Positions 34,785 through 50,808 of a DNA stretch of 64,000 nt are shown piece after piece. Origin of the DNA: Angiostrongylus vasorum (Eukaryota; Nematoda; Chromadorea; Rhabditida; Metastrongylidae); contig JADANN010000364.1 in NCBI GenBank assembly GCA_018806985.1, positions 5,449,001-5,513,000 on the forward strand, read 5' to 3'. Positions within the stretch are counted from its first letter, which is position 1; every line of letters begins with the position of its first letter. The notes below the pieces were generated by a model, which was not told the DNA's origin, ran no database searches, and was given only the letters and a program-made list of their open reading frames with translations. The position numbers and the translations under genes are program-made.

Positions 34785-34985
34785 GATAGCGCTCGAAGCG
34801 CCAAAGGCAGCGATGACGTCACAAGCGGACTAGAAGGCAACGCGCGCCCAGCGACGCCGTACGGCGATCGATCGATAGCGCTGGACGCGTGCCGGGTCAG
34901 CACTGAGCCGCACTGGGCCCAGCTCAAGGCCGGCCGAGGAGCTCCCGATGACGCTGTGTGGCTCGGTGGATGCTTGCGAGACAGT
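34785..34985. promoter_or_regulatory. CpG-rich block, possible promoter upstream of dsh
   Basis: About 200 bp that is strikingly rich in G+C and CpG against an AT-rich background. It includes the palindromic CRE-type octamer TGACGTCA (34814-34821) and repeated ATCGATCGAT. It lies about 3.5 kb upstream of the dsh start codon. The promoter role is inference; it could equally be a fragment of a GC-rich repeat. Confidence 0.3.
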
Positions 34986-35617
34986 CCTAATGCAAGATTT
35001 CTATTCGGTAGACTTATTTGATGCGCTGGATGCTGGATGGTAATGTCAGACATACACAGGGTGCTGGTCGGTAGCACTTCGGCAATATGAACGCATTCGT
35101 CTTCAGAAGGTTAAGTAGCGCAACACAACTTTCTCTGTTTCTCACGCTTGACTTAAAATTTACAGTCAAAAGTCTAGATAAACGCGTGATTTCCCCATCT
35201 ATTCGACGTTTAGTCCACGCTATGAGTTCTTACCAACTCATGCAGATCCAATTTCCCCCTCATCTCCCACTCACTAGTTATGACCTAACCCCTTTGCTTG
35301 CGCTTTTCGACCTATAATTCGGTTTTTCTAGGTATTTTTCCAATGTTTTCGATGTTTTCTTTTTTTCCACGCACCCTCTGGTTACTTAAATACTTTCTTC
35401 CATGGTTTCAGAACACCTCGAACTCTTTGTGTGTGTCGATGAGAATCTACAATCAGTGGGTGACCAGAACACTTTTATATGCTTGGCACTTGACGGAAGA
35501 TACTGGTTTTCCGAAAAACTCAATTAGTTTTTCCGGTTAACCAAAATATTTGACGGGTTTAAAAATAAGAGGCTTACGGAACAAATGTGAAATACAACCT
35601 CTACGAGGCTCAGATTT

Positions 35618-35795
35618 TACTTAATGGTGCCTTGCATAATACGTGAGCTCAGGGAAAGGCGGTTCGCGGTTTGATCTGGCCTGGGGTCCAAGTTTTGCAA
35701 ATCTCTCAGCATCAAAGTGGTTGTATTTCATATCATGCCCTGCCGTGAAAAATAATAATAAGTGGTAAATAAAAAGTTGACATTATAGACCAGAC
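35618..35795 (+). mobile_element. SINE family C copy
   Basis: AATGGTGCCTTGCATAATAC head, GGTTTGATCTGG B-box remnant, AAATCTCTCAGCATCAAAGT and the GGTAAATAAAAAG tail. Confidence 0.7.
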
Positions 35796-36814
35796 TTTGC
35801 TCTATCGCCCCAAATGTCTGTATAACCTTCTATGAATACCACCTCTATTTTAAGTTCTAGTTCCTAGTCAGTGACCGAAATCTGTCGGTCCGCAGTACTA
35901 GAGCAGGACATGTCCTCATGATTAGTTCTGAAAGATCAAAAGGATGCGGGATAATTCATCTACGGGTTAACTGAGCCGTATAGTGGTTCTGTGGTCTTTT
36001 CCTCACTTTCTCGTTCTCTTTATTTTAGCATTGCAACTAAGATATAAACAGCTACCAGAAAAACGGACGGTCTTGTCAACCAAAAAGGAACATATAAGAA
36101 ATAATCAAGTGATAAAAAGATAGCGAAGAAATCATGGAGTCAGATTGACTCTGACCTTTACAATGGGATGAATCGTAGGGTCAGAATAGATTTTATGATA
36201 GATTTATGGCTTACGGTTTACACGTGCCAAGTAATCTAGCTGAATATTTTGTTAGATTGGATAGCTTTAAACCACTTGCGTTTCTGGTTAATCACAACTG
36301 AATGATGCAGTGAAAAAGACAGCCTCGCAGAGATCGGACTAGAAGTAGAGAGTTTAAAACAAAGATGAAAAGAGTATCCAGTAGCGATGCTGCTAAATCA
36401 GGAGAAGCGGGTAGAACGACGAGAGCTCATTCCCGCATAGTGCTGGAAAGTAGGACATCAACTAAAAGCTCTTAGATACTTCGAGGACGGCGACTTCATT
36501 CTAGTGTTTCTGGAGTGAGCTTGGATGACTCAATAAAGGGTATTTCAGCCACGGCTGCTCTCCAATTGTCTAATTGAATCAATTTCGTCCATGCCGCGCT
36601 ATTGACCCCCCTCTCATTCAATGATGGATGAGGGCCAGCCAGTAGGCGCGATCACATTCATTCCAATTTCATCCACTTCTGGACAGCTAGAAGGCAGTCA
36701 CTACTAGGTCGAATTCTCCAAAAATGCCATTCCAGAGAGGGGAATTTGATATGTTGAGAGATTTCTAGAAGCGAACTCAATTGTAGGGTCTCTGGTCACC
36801 GTTGCAGAGCACAA

Positions 36815-37075
36815 TCAACTCTATTTATTTGTATGATCTTACAAACTGATCTTCTTTAGCTGATGCTAGGTTGGTATAGGTCTTCGTTGTCGTTGTCGTT
36901 GTTGTTGTTGTTGGTCGATGGGCTGACGTTTCGGCGATTTCGCCTTTCCTCAGAGCCGTGATGTAACGAGTGGGACTCAGCATCAGCTAAAGAAGATCAG
37001 TTTATAAGATCATACAAGTAAATATATCAACTATCTATGCCGAGGTTTATAGAAAGTCGGTCTTTTGAGTTATTA
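36815..37075 (-). mobile_element. Family E: Penelope-type flanking repeat with inverted ends
   Basis: Ends are inverted copies about 47 bp long: GATCTTCTTTAGCTGATGCT at 36849-36868 and its complement at 36977-36996, extending outward with two or three mismatches. Inside are a short (TTG)n run (36897-36914) and a hammerhead-like motif (36921-36957). The downstream ATGCCGAGGTTTATAGAAAG block (37037-37056) links it to the Penelope-like element at 56-58 kb. Confidence 0.65.
36921..36957 (-). ncRNA. Hammerhead-like ribozyme motif, family E
   Basis: Minus strand: GGCT, CTGAGGA, two A, stem GGCG-AAAT-CGCC, then GAAACGTC and AGCC closing with the first GGCT. It matches the hammerhead core CUGANGA...GAAA with a two-base-pair helix III (AC/GT) that has no loop. 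Extra A residues before stem II are a defect against the consensus. Confidence 0.4.
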
Positions 37076-37746
37076 AGAGACAATCAACTCTAATTATTCC
37101 ATGGTTGGGTATCTGATAGCATCCACGAGAATACAAGGAAAAAGTTCTGCGATGTTGTGACGAAATGATAGTGAAAGCCTTTCCAAGACAACAATAGATA
37201 GAAGTAACATATGGGGATAAATGAGTTATACCATTCGTGAAGAGAAATTGCATCACAGTATAGATGTGTGGTTATATTCAAAGGCTTTAAGCCTAGTCGA
37301 CCTTATTAAACTATTCTTCACTTTCAATTTATTACAAGACGAAGTGAAGTAGGGTTCTTTAGACAAACTGTGAACGAAGTTTACAAACATCAGCACCATT
37401 CTATAGGTCTCTTTAGCAAGTAAACATGATTGCTTTACAAATTTGAACCAACCAGCCCTTATTTTTTCATTGTCTTATTTTTTTCTGAAAATGTACGTTG
37501 TCATTATTTTCCGTCTTTATGTGGTGTATATTGAGCGTACATCTCCCATTTCTCCCAGCTGTTGAAAATGCAAGATTGATGGCTTGCTGTGGTGAATACA
37601 AAATAAACCTATAGTCGCCATTCTCACAAATAGATGATGTTATTCGTCAGAGAATGAATCGTCAGAAATCTTATTCATGCAGAACGTCTCATTCGTATCG
37701 CTAAAGGATTGACAATGACTTCTCTCACACAAAAAATTCGGAATAC

Positions 37747-37928
37747 TACCAACAGTGAAATACAACCACAATGGTGCTGAGATATTTACAGAACTTCGGA
37801 GCGCAGGTGTCTACGGTAGGGTACGGTGGGGATCGAACACGTTATTAGCCTTTCCGGGGGTTAATGCCTCCATCACCACATCATGCGGGGTTTTGCCTTT
37901 CTGTCAGTTAGTTTTCTATCTACCAGAA
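37747..37928 (-). mobile_element. SINE family C copy
   Basis: Plus strand starts GGTGCTGAGATATTTACAGA. The B-box complement GGGATCGAACACG lies at 37828-37840, and the head is near 37885. Confidence 0.7.
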
Positions 37929-38284
37929 GCAGAATATGTTGTTTTGTTTAGTGTTGTGCTCACAGTACCTAGTGTAGGATCGCTCGACTTTTGGGCTTCT
38001 TTCCAGCCCTATAGGCCTAGATTTGAAGCTTTATTTCATCAAGCGCCAATTTTCTTGGTAGCAATACGGGCTCTCTTCGACTAAGAACCATAAGTCATTT
38101 CTGTACCATATTCGCTGGATGAGGGAGACAATTCAATTGCATCTGTGTGAGAGGGACTCTCGGAGTTGTTATTGAAATACGAATGTGACAAATGGATTAT
38201 TTAGTAATTCGCAGAGGAATTCATTACGTAGACGTCGCAGTCTTTGCTTGATCACATTAGGGAAATCTGCGACATTAACCTTTG

Positions 38285-38810
38285 TTCGGAGCATGAGTTG
38301 ATTTCCACTCAAACTGTGCGAAAATAACGGCCACTTTGAATTTGAAATCACCACGTTTCACCCCAGAGTAAACATTAACGGCAATAAAAACTATTAGAAT
38401 TCGCATTTCTTTGCCTGCAGGATAAAAGCTCTCTAGCTTTTACAGTGAAATTCTCATTTCTTCCCCTACAAACCCATTTTGTCCACTTTTTGTCGTTTAG
38501 GCTTGTATTTTGAAAATGAAAACGTCTGAACAAGGGGTATTTCGTTCACTAGAAAACAATAATTCCACCAAATGAGTCTGTGATGTTTATGGCTGCCAGG
38601 ATTTCGTTTGGAATCCTGGAAAGTAAAATTTCGCATCCATTTCTTCCGAAACTTTTAGTTCTACACAACTTTAAAAATCAAATAGCAGCATAAAGCACCA
38701 TATTTAGTCCTATATAGATAGAGCAAATTCTCTACTATAAGAACCATGTCCGAAACCCTTCATGCTTTCTAGTTATCAAAAAATTGTCAGTAAGTTGCGA
38801 AAAAAGCAGC
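38285..38810 (+). repeat. Family G dispersed repeat (copy 2)
   Basis: Collinear with 10665-11205 (see that entry). It runs directly into the SINE B copy at 38868. Confidence 0.6.
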
Positions 38811-38867
38811 TTCCGACTGCAGGTGCTTTTGAAAAAAAGTTTCACTAAGACATATTTCTTCTTGGTT

Positions 38868-39233
38868 TTATTTGATCCATCTTTGCGTCCACTGCACGGA
38901 TCTCAGCACTTCTCACAATCGATTCGTTTCCTCGCATCCATTGTCCAGGAAGATCTTACAACTTTTTACGTGTGGCTTCGGTTGCTGCTTGAGGATTTTC
39001 ATTTCATCTTAGATGTTGTAGAATGCTGGTCGAGGAATTCTCCCTGGCGTCCTGAGATAGCCGAGCTGGAGCGTCCCCAATTGGATTGCAGAGAGTAGCT
39101 TCCTCCCAGACAATTCCGGTACCAATTTCCCGACTCCGGAGGGATGAGAGGCTTGGTTGCCCAGGAGCGGAATCGAAGTAGCACCATGGTCGTGATGACG
39201 GATATCATCACCACTGTGCTATCCGCCCTCTAC
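38868..39233 (-). mobile_element. SINE family B copy, complete
   Basis: Head GGATAGCACAGTGGTGATGA, B box CTTCGATTCCG, core GGTACCGGAATTGTCTGGGA, 3' GAAGTGCTGAGATCCGTGCA and an AAATAAAACCAAG tail. Confidence 0.88.
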
Positions 39234-39338
39234 ATGCATACAGGTTTTAGTCAACTACCAATTTGAGCCGAAATCGGCCTGGCAATACATATTTAACAAT
39301 TCAAAATACCGAATCTGATTTAGTTCCACGACTCCAGG

Positions 39339-39414
39339 ATATATATATATATATATATATGTATCCAGGATATATATATATATATATATATGTATATGTA
39401 TGTGTATATGTGAA
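39339..39414 (+). repeat. (AT)n tract, tandemly duplicated
   Basis: Two (AT)n runs, each preceded by TCCAGGAT and followed by GTATCC or GTATATG, so the unit including its flank was duplicated. Confidence 0.95.
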
Positions 39415-39469
39415 GCTTTGTAGCAGAATCTCTTCTATAGCACTTCCAAGCAGGGTGAAAAAAATCACT

Positions 39470-39852
39470 CAGCATTACTGAATGCACAGTCGACAGGACG
39501 ATCCTAGGAGTGTTCTGGGTCACTCAAGTAAGGGACTTTTGTACACCAAACAGTCGAAGATAAAGTAGGCCGGACACGTAATGAAAATGAACGACAACCG
39601 ATGGACAAAAAGCTCTTAGTCGCTGGATTCCTCGGGATGTTAAACGCATTGCAGGAAGACCACCGAGCCAATGGTCAGAGTTCTTCACGAAAAGCCTAGA
39701 AGAAATATATGATGCTCAACAAGTTCCTAGAGCGAGCAGAATCCACTGGCCCACTCTTGCACGCGACAGGGAAAAATGGAGGAAAAATGGAAGATTCACT
39801 GGCGCCCTTTTGAGTCACTTTAACGGGACTACAGGTGATACAGGTGATACCA
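39470..39852 (+). mobile_element. 3' fragment of the second RTE type
   Basis: The plus-strand reading contains RWIPRDVKRIAGRPPSQWS, FFTKSLEEIYDAQQVPRA and HWPTLARDREKWR (39615-39785). It ends in ACAGGTGATACAGGTGATAC, the same kind of tail as the copy at 9.5 kb. 5' truncated and interrupted by stops. Confidence 0.8.
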
Positions 39853-42055
39853 CTTCAATATATGGTCAATCATGCTAGAAGAAGTCTTTAACTAAGACAT
39901 TTTCGTCGGATAGGACTTGTTTTTCCTCTCTGAAGCGATGACTGATCTTCTCCTACCATAGTTCTTCACGTACACTGGCTGCGAAATATAGACATGAGTC
40001 AGCTAGTTCAATGGAGTACGTGTATGTTCCTGTAATTTGCCACGCGCCACTTTTAAAGTTGTCGCAGCGTCGATCTTAATCTTGGGAAAATAAATTTTTA
40101 CTTAAGCAGTACAATGAAAACAACGTAGCGAAGCTGACAACAACAATGAAACTATAGTCCTGATATTTTACCACAAGAATTGGCGGCGTAATATTTAAAC
40201 GGGTGAGAAAGGCATAAAAATTTTTTCAGTGATTCTCTTGCGTCATCCGAAGTGTACGAAGTTTTTATTAGATACAAGTAGAGTTAGTGCTGGATCATCA
40301 GCTAAAAACGGGTTAGTTTTAGCAAAATAGCTGACGTGGTTCAGGATTGCAGTAAATGTGCCAAAGTACATTGGACAGGAATAGGTAACTTACGCGCGAA
40401 AAAGGAATCATGATTAACAATATAAAAGTGCAGTAGAAGCTCAAATGTTTGAATAAATGGAGAACAGTTGGTACTTTGTGGAGAATGTTCTGTGCAAGCA
40501 AAATGATATTGTAATACATTCGGTGATTATAATGTAGAGAACAATACACAAACAACGAAGGTGCACATGGTAGCGTGAACAGATAAAGAGTATTTCATGT
40601 AGCAAATCCCAGGACCGAGTTTGTCCTAACCTAACCTCGGAAATTATCGGCAATCATACACTTTTCCTGATGAGCAAAAAATGAGGTGGTTAACAGCAAG
40701 ATTTAGATATGCGAATGAATTTCCGTAGAAGTAGATGGATGTTCGTCGTGTCGAATTCCACTATCACTGCGATCTAATAAAGCGAAATTTGTGGTCGTGC
40801 ATAACGTGCATGGATGTTCCTCCACACTATCCTTGGATCCTCCAACAATAAAATTACCGCTCTCTTAATTGCTATTGTGTTCATCCATTTAGTCATGCGA
40901 GCTCATTGCCTACGTAAGATGGCGAGGAAGAGTCGATGATGCTGGACTTCATTTCAAACTGTGGATGAGCCGTAATTGATGGATCATATGACGAAATCTT
41001 AGATGAGTGAATGTGATGGAAAAAAATGTGCTGATACCCAGCAGACCGAACACTTGTGACATTTCGTGACTCGTTCTTCTCTTCATAGTGAATACCTCGT
41101 CATTAGTTGACATTCTTCAGTATTTTAATCTCACACAGGGCAATCGGTCGTAATTTTGAATTATTTGCAGAGAAGGGAAGAGCGATAAGGATGTTGCATT
41201 CACCTAAGGTAACCTTGTTTGAAAGATGAGGCGTCGGATTAGCCACCACTGCTGGACATTAAGAAATAATTCCTCCTACCGTGGTAAGATGATTAAGAAT
41301 GAAAGGATAGGTGGATCATAATTATTTTGGCTAAAACAGGACTAAATAAAGGTTTAATTTCGTAACCAGCTAGTCAATATGCGAGAGAGCGCACAATTTA
41401 CTAGTATGGTTTTCGGGTCATCCATTCTTTTTTCAGGAATGTATTTCTTTCCAGAATCTCATTCTTTTGATTCCTTGGGTATAATCCCTTGTGAGATGCA
41501 TCACGGTTACTTTCGCCATTAGGTTGAAAAAAATTGGCACTTATATTGGGTAATTATCTTTTTGCGTTCATCTTTCTTCTGCAGAGATGCAGTCGTTCTG
41601 ACAAATCCAGAATTCTTTGCCTTTAATGGTAATGAATCCGCTAAAGCTTGATGGCAAGGAACCATGAAAAGTTGAGATTACTCTTTCTGCTCACGCAGTG
41701 AATTGACTCGATAGCAAATCCTTCTTCGTCACGTTTTCAAACCCCTTACATAAATTCTTTTCGCTGAAAAAAAACAAAAAAAAACCATTCTCCACTCACA
41801 CGGAGTTCATGATGAACTCTATTGATCTCCAATCTGTTACTTTTGTTAAGCAGGATGTCCCAAATCATATCTTGTTTAAACCTATTTGAGCTGAGCTAAG
41901 ATCTGAGCTCTTCTGTTAAGATTCTTGTTCTCCTAGTTCACAGATACTCTACAAAGCAACCAATGACTCTTATGCACTCCCTCGGCTGATTGCTGAATCT
42001 CTCCATTCGTCTACAAACTGAAATATGTGAAACAGTTCTGCTATTCACTAGCTAG
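39853..42055. other. No recognised feature
   Basis: 2.2 kb of AT-rich DNA with no convincing open frame or repeat. Confidence 0.5.
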
Positions 42056-42220
42056 AGAACTAGCTGAGAGACAGGCGAAACGAAGGGTCTGCATGGTGTA
42101 GTGGCGAACGCGTTAGCCCCGCAAAGGGTAATAGCGCGTTCGTTCCCCACCGCACACACCTGTGGTCCGCAGTTCTTCAAATATCTCAACATCATTGTGG
42201 TTGAATTCTGCTGTCGCTCA
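42056..42220 (+). mobile_element. SINE family C copy
   Basis: Good tRNA-like head TGGTGTAGTGGCGAACGCGT, B box CGTTCGTTCCC, then TCAAATATCTCAACATCATT. Confidence 0.75.
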
Positions 42221-43117
42221 TTTTCAAAACATACTGGGCAGTGGTTGAGCAAACAACGCTGATATCTCCGTTTGGCATAATCGGAATAGTATACATGGAA
42301 CTCTCTCATCTACTTCGGAAGACTCACTTTTAGTCCAGTCTTTAGGTAAATACGAAGTAACTAAACCAGGAGTTCAAATAAAGTATTGTAATGCGACACC
42401 GTTTTTTTAGGGTGCATACATTCTCCAATCTGTTCATACTTTCTGATGCGAAAGCATGAAAGCAGTGGACTGCACATTGGTATCAAACCTATGAGTGACG
42501 AACTCGTAAATGAACTTCCAACTTTTGTTTCTATTTGGAAGAGGCCAATGGATTACTTGAATGACAAAAGTCATGGAGTACTATGAAGTTCTTTTTGAAA
42601 ATCTACGAAGCTTCTACGTATATTATCACTCTATCTTCCCTAACATCATCTCTCACCATTACTCTATATAGCTTTGCAATGAGTTACTTTTTGCTTGCTG
42701 TCCGAGAAACATTTGGCTTTTTGATGCGTATAAACAGTCTCAGGCTGGCCGAAAAAAATTAGAGCTTTCACTTGATGACGTTAACCTGCGCTCTCAATGA
42801 GTTGTTGCCTGCCAATGTTAATCGTCTATGTTGCCACGTCACTAGTGACAATATGACTTATTCGGATCACATATGTATAGGCCTCGTAGCACTATATCCC
42901 GTACAGAAGACTAATCCTACACACTATTTTTCAACGACATTTTACTTTGAACCACTGGTAAACCGTAAATTCGCAGAGGCAAAGTGAATCCACAAGAACT
43001 CGGGCTTCTTCGCCAGCACTATCGATTTCGCTACAGATCGTGCCGAATGGGAGATTTGTGTGCTGACGCGATAAGTAGTACTTATAGTGTCGTTGCTTAT
43101 ACCACCTATAGGTTAAA

Positions 43118-43235
43118 AACACAGCTGAGGGAAATGCGAAACGAAGGACCCGCATGGTGAGGTGATGAACACGTTAGTCCGCAGACAGCTGCAATCCGCA
43201 CTTTTACAGATACCTCAGCATCATTATGGTTATGT
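43118..43235 (+). mobile_element. SINE family C copy, internally deleted
   Basis: CATGGTGAGGTGATGAACAC head and ACCTCAGCATCATTATGGTT end are present. The middle is shortened. Confidence 0.6.
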
Positions 43236-43407
43236 CTATGATGAATTTTGTAATGATTTGAATGTTGTCTTTTTGCAATTCGTTTTTCTTTGTATGGTAG
43301 TTATCTTTGTATCGGCTATGTTTTCGAATTCCATCCATCAAGAACTTCTAGGTGTTCATCTTCGTTTTAAAATGATTCTTTGTGGATGAACACTCCATAA
43401 GTACATA

Positions 43408-43692
43408 GCTTTTTTATCTACTGCCTACTATTTTTTTGTCGTGGCAGGATATTATTATGTGAAACACAACCACAATGAAGCTGAGATATTTGCAAAACTC
43501 AGAGCCCATGGCAGATCCGAACCCATGTTTACCATTTTCGGCGCTCAAGTGTTAAGCAGTGCACCGCTGATGCCTTTGTTATGCCTTTCTGCCTGCCAAT
43601 TTTTCTTACGTTAACCGTGCCAGCAATCCCCGTCAACGGCAGTAATCTGGCGAGCACTAAACATCGAACCCATTCGACTATTTATGAATCCG
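43408..43692 (-). mobile_element. SINE family C copy, with a second partial copy after it
   Basis: Plus strand begins with the tail complement (TTTTTTATCTACTGCC) and GAAGCTGAGATATTTGCAAA. A further partial copy in plus orientation follows at about 43687-43745 (ATTTCAAATACCTCAGCATC). Confidence 0.65.
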
Positions 43693-44410
43693 GACTAGGA
43701 TCTAAGTATTTCAAATACCTCAGCATCGTTGTGATTACATTTTACCCACATGAGTAGTTTTAAAGTTGAGGATTTGCACTTTTCTGTCGAATATTGATTT
43801 ATTCTATTTGTTTATCTTCGGATGATACATTGATAGATTTATCAATTTCCCGCCAGCGTGAATCAACGTGGTATCCAATGAATCCAATTGTCGATATTCT
43901 TGACTTTTTCTGATTGGTTGAGAAAACGTTCCAATGCATGTCTTCGAGTTTCCTGCTAGCTGTCGACAAATTCGTTATGTATCTGTTTTAACCCATTCCG
44001 CCTTGGGTACCGTGTTGTGTGAGTGGCTCAACGGGATATGCACAATTTTTCGTCGGCTCCTGACTTTCTGGTCTTTTGGCAAAAAAAAACCATTTCTCGA
44101 TAAATGAAGGGCTTGAGGCATGGAGGGTTTGCGGAAGAGTTTTTGAGTTATCGTTTTATGAGTATTACTGATGTGTGCTATTATTTACTACGTGTTACCA
44201 TATTATTACATATTACATTCCATATTACAAATGTATTGATGTCGGACTTCGGGGCATTTTGTGGTCGCTGAGTTCATTTCGATATTTTTCATGTCCGAAC
44301 CTTTTATATGATAACAGTTATGATTAAAATGAAAAAAAACAGTTAATGTACTTACTTATATAATCTTGTAAACTAATCTTGTTGAACTGATGCGAGGTTG
44401 GCATAGGTCT

Positions 44411-47914
<3,504 letters not shown>

Positions 47915-47921
47915 GGTCGAA

Positions 47922-47957
47922 GGCTGACGTTTCGGTGATTTCGCCTTCCTCAGAGCC
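47922..47957 (-). ncRNA. Hammerhead-like motif, left arm of giant-repeat element
   Basis: Same layout as the copy at 36.9 kb, with stem I AGGCT/AGCCT and stem II GGCG/CACC carrying one C-A mismatch. Confidence 0.35.
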
Positions 47958-48037
47958 TCGCTGTTACGAGTGGGAGTGCTGCTTACAAGTCGAAAATGTT
48001 TTGCTGGTACATCTCTTAATCCCACTCGTAACAGCAC

Positions 48038-48074
48038 GGCTCTGAGGGAAATCGAAATCGCCGAAACGTCAGCC
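48038..48074 (+). ncRNA. Hammerhead-like motif, right arm, stem II degraded
   Basis: GGCT, CTGAGGG, a poorly paired stem II, then GAAACGTC and AGCC. CUGAGGG departs from the core at its last base, so it is probably inactive. Confidence 0.25.
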
Positions 48075-48179
48075 ACCGACCAACAACACCATCAGCAACG
48101 ACAATAATAGCAACAACAACGACAACGAAGACCCTATACGAACCTCGCATCAGCTCAATAAGATCAATTTATCAAAAGA

Positions 48180-48450
48180 AAGGTAAAGCTCCCGGCATTG
48201 ATCAATCCTATTAGGGCTGCGCCATGCATTCGACTTAAGTATCATTGGAGGTGATTGAATGCGTATCTGGCCTTTACAATGAATTGCGATGGCCTACCGA
48301 TGTATCGAGCCAGTACTGCTATCGTCCCATACAAGTTTGGTACCAATTTGCCGTCCCCGGAGGAGTAGAAGGCGTAGTGGGCCATGGGCGCGCAGATCGA
48401 TTCCACGTGTGTTGCAGGGCGCCTCCGACCACTGCGCCACACGCGCCTTG
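48180..48450 (-). mobile_element. SINE family A copy inserted into the giant-repeat element
   Basis: Complete copy with head GCGTGTGGCGCAGTGGTCGG. It interrupts the family E repeat, giving a relative age: the SINE is younger than the host repeat. Confidence 0.85.
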
Positions 48451-48499
48451 ATCATTTGCACTTATGGCGAGGTTTATAGAAAGTCGACCTTTTGAAATA

Positions 48500-49549
48500 A
48501 CGGTTATTTGTGAGATCGTTTAACCAGTAACTTCAAGACCGTTTCACCTTCTACGATCTATATTGGTGAGAGCTTTCACCTTCAGATTCAAACTTTTTCC
48601 GCGTAAGAAGAACTATCTCGTTGATGAAACAGTCCCTTGAAAAGTGAGAATAACTTTGCTAGCAACAACTGCGGAATTGCATCCATTTTTCAGCTCAGGC
48701 AAAAAGAAAAAACTGATTACTATGTGGACTGGGTTTTCAGAAAAGATGACAAGGATATTTCTGAAACTGAAGAAATCAAATAACTAGCAAACGGTAACGA
48801 GTGATGGTATAGATTCCGAAGTTTGAAATGAAAGCCTAAGTGCAAAACACCCGTAGGTAATGTCGATGTTGAAAAAAACATCTGAAATTGTTATACTGTA
48901 GGACTGAAATTCTCATTTTAGACAACCTAATTGGCATTCTGGGGTAATCATATTTCCTTGTGACAAATTGTGTCCTGCCTGGACAGGCATGGTTTAAAAT
49001 TGCATCGACTAGATAATCATCTTTGCTTTACTTCAGCTACATTAGTGCAACAGGATGTAGAGCAGCGAAAAGTGCAGTGATTAGAAAAGCCATACAGTGA
49101 AAGTGTGACCCATGGTTGGAACACATACATTGCCAACAAGGCTTCTATCACTCCAGTTCTGGCAATCTGGTAGTGTGTTTTCCTGGGGAATGCTCATTCC
49201 GAAGCATAAAGGCACGTGGATGTCTAAGGAGAAGGCCTGAGACCATCCAAATAGAGCTAACATAGGATTCCCGATGGGATTAGGCAAGCGGATTCTAACA
49301 ATATTCGTAAAAGAATTCTTAATGTGGTGGTAGAACACAAAGGCAAAGCGGAAACCCTTTGGGAATGACAGATGTGAGACGAGAAATTGAAAGGAAGGTG
49401 GAATCGGCAGAACATGTGAAGTCAGGCAATATAACTAAATTATTTAATCGATTAGAACCAAGGATAGACTCTATTTATAGAACTAGCAGTATTGAAAACC
49501 TGCTTTTTGCATTAGCTTGAATTTCATTGGACTAAGGAATTCTAAGGGT
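48500..49549. other. No recognised feature
   Basis: AT-rich; nothing identified between the giant-repeat element and the next SINE A. Confidence 0.5.
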
Positions 49550-49830
49550 GCGCGTAGCGCAGTGGTTAGAAACGCGATGCAAGACACAAAGGATCAACCC
49601 CTGCACCTCAGGCTCACCAAGCCCTCCGTCCCCCCTGGGTCGGCAAATTCGTACCAGACTTGTCTGAGAGGATAGCAGCACTGGCTCTGATACATCAGTA
49701 GGCGACGGCGAGTCATTACATAGGCCAGATATACAATCAATCACCTCCAATGATACTTAATGAAGTCGAGCGCATGAAGTACACCTCAGAGAATGATCAA
49801 TTTAAAGAGCTTTATTTTTTTCATTTTTGT
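49550..49830 (+). mobile_element. SINE family A copy
   Basis: Head GTAGCGCAGTGGTTAGAAAC, B-box-like AGGATCAACCCC, core GTACCAGACTTGTCTGAGAG, T-rich 3' end. Confidence 0.85.
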
Positions 49831-50501
49831 GGAATTCTAGATGCAATAAATCTTTAAAATAATTTGGAGCATTTGTGTGTGCCTTCACTTCATGCCTTAA
49901 AAGAGGCGCTGAAACTAGAAGCAGTCAGAGGGGAAGCGACCTGGGAAGGCTGAGTTCAGGTTTGTTAGCTCTAGTTGTTTAATTTCTGTACTCACTTGAG
50001 AGACACTTGCTCAGATGTGATTGCATGAACCGGTCCTTTTAGATTTATCAGTGGTGTACGTAAAGAACGTCAGTGCATTCTACAAGTTTTCACTTATTCT
50101 CTGAGGACGATGATATCCCTAGGATTCAGGGAAATGTAGAAATCTGTCTAACCTTTGCTCTAGCTAACAATTCCTGTAGACTTTTGTTGATGACCAGCAG
50201 TTTCAGGCACGTTATTGTTTCAGCTCGGTCTAAACGCGGCGCCCTCCACCATGTGTTGTCATATAACGGCATTTTTCGTCGCATCTCTCAATTCGATCAA
50301 GCAGTTTGTTGCCTTTCGTCTTCTGCTTGTTCCAAATGCTCCTTCGATAATGCAGTATCCTTTGAATCAATACCATAAAATTCCTCGGGTTTGTTGTTTC
50401 TTCAATCTTTGATTTAATATGTTAAGCAAGTGTCGAATTAATATCAAACGACTGCTATTTAATAGCGGAGTACTTTTTGAGCACTACTTGCTTCATTTTA
50501 C

Positions 50502-50808
50502 ATGACTCGTCATCACATCTACTATGCGGACCCCAGCACTTCTTACATTAGATTCGTTTTCCTCGCATTCATCGCGCACAATGGTCTACGAAAATTTCGC
50601 GTGTTGCTTCGGCTACACCTTGAGGATTTCATCGTCCTCTTATGAATGTCGTAGAATACTGGTCGAGTCGACCCTCTTTGCAATCTTGGGGATAGCCTGG
50701 CTAGTGCACTCCCACATGTATTTATGGAGTGTGTTGGAGAGCGGGTCCAACTGGAGCCTTTGCTTCATGGTCGGTAGCATCGCTAGCCACTGCGCTATAT
50801 CCAATCCA
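50502..50808 (-). mobile_element. SINE family B copy lacking the core
   Basis: Head ATATAGCGCAGTGGCTAGCG and family-B 3' end are present. The shared core appears to be replaced or deleted. Confidence 0.65.

Noticed and set aside
34748..35077. A 109-codon minus-strand frame through the CpG-rich block
   Set aside because: Pro/Ser/Arg-rich frames are expected by chance in GC-rich DNA; no signal, domain or splice support.
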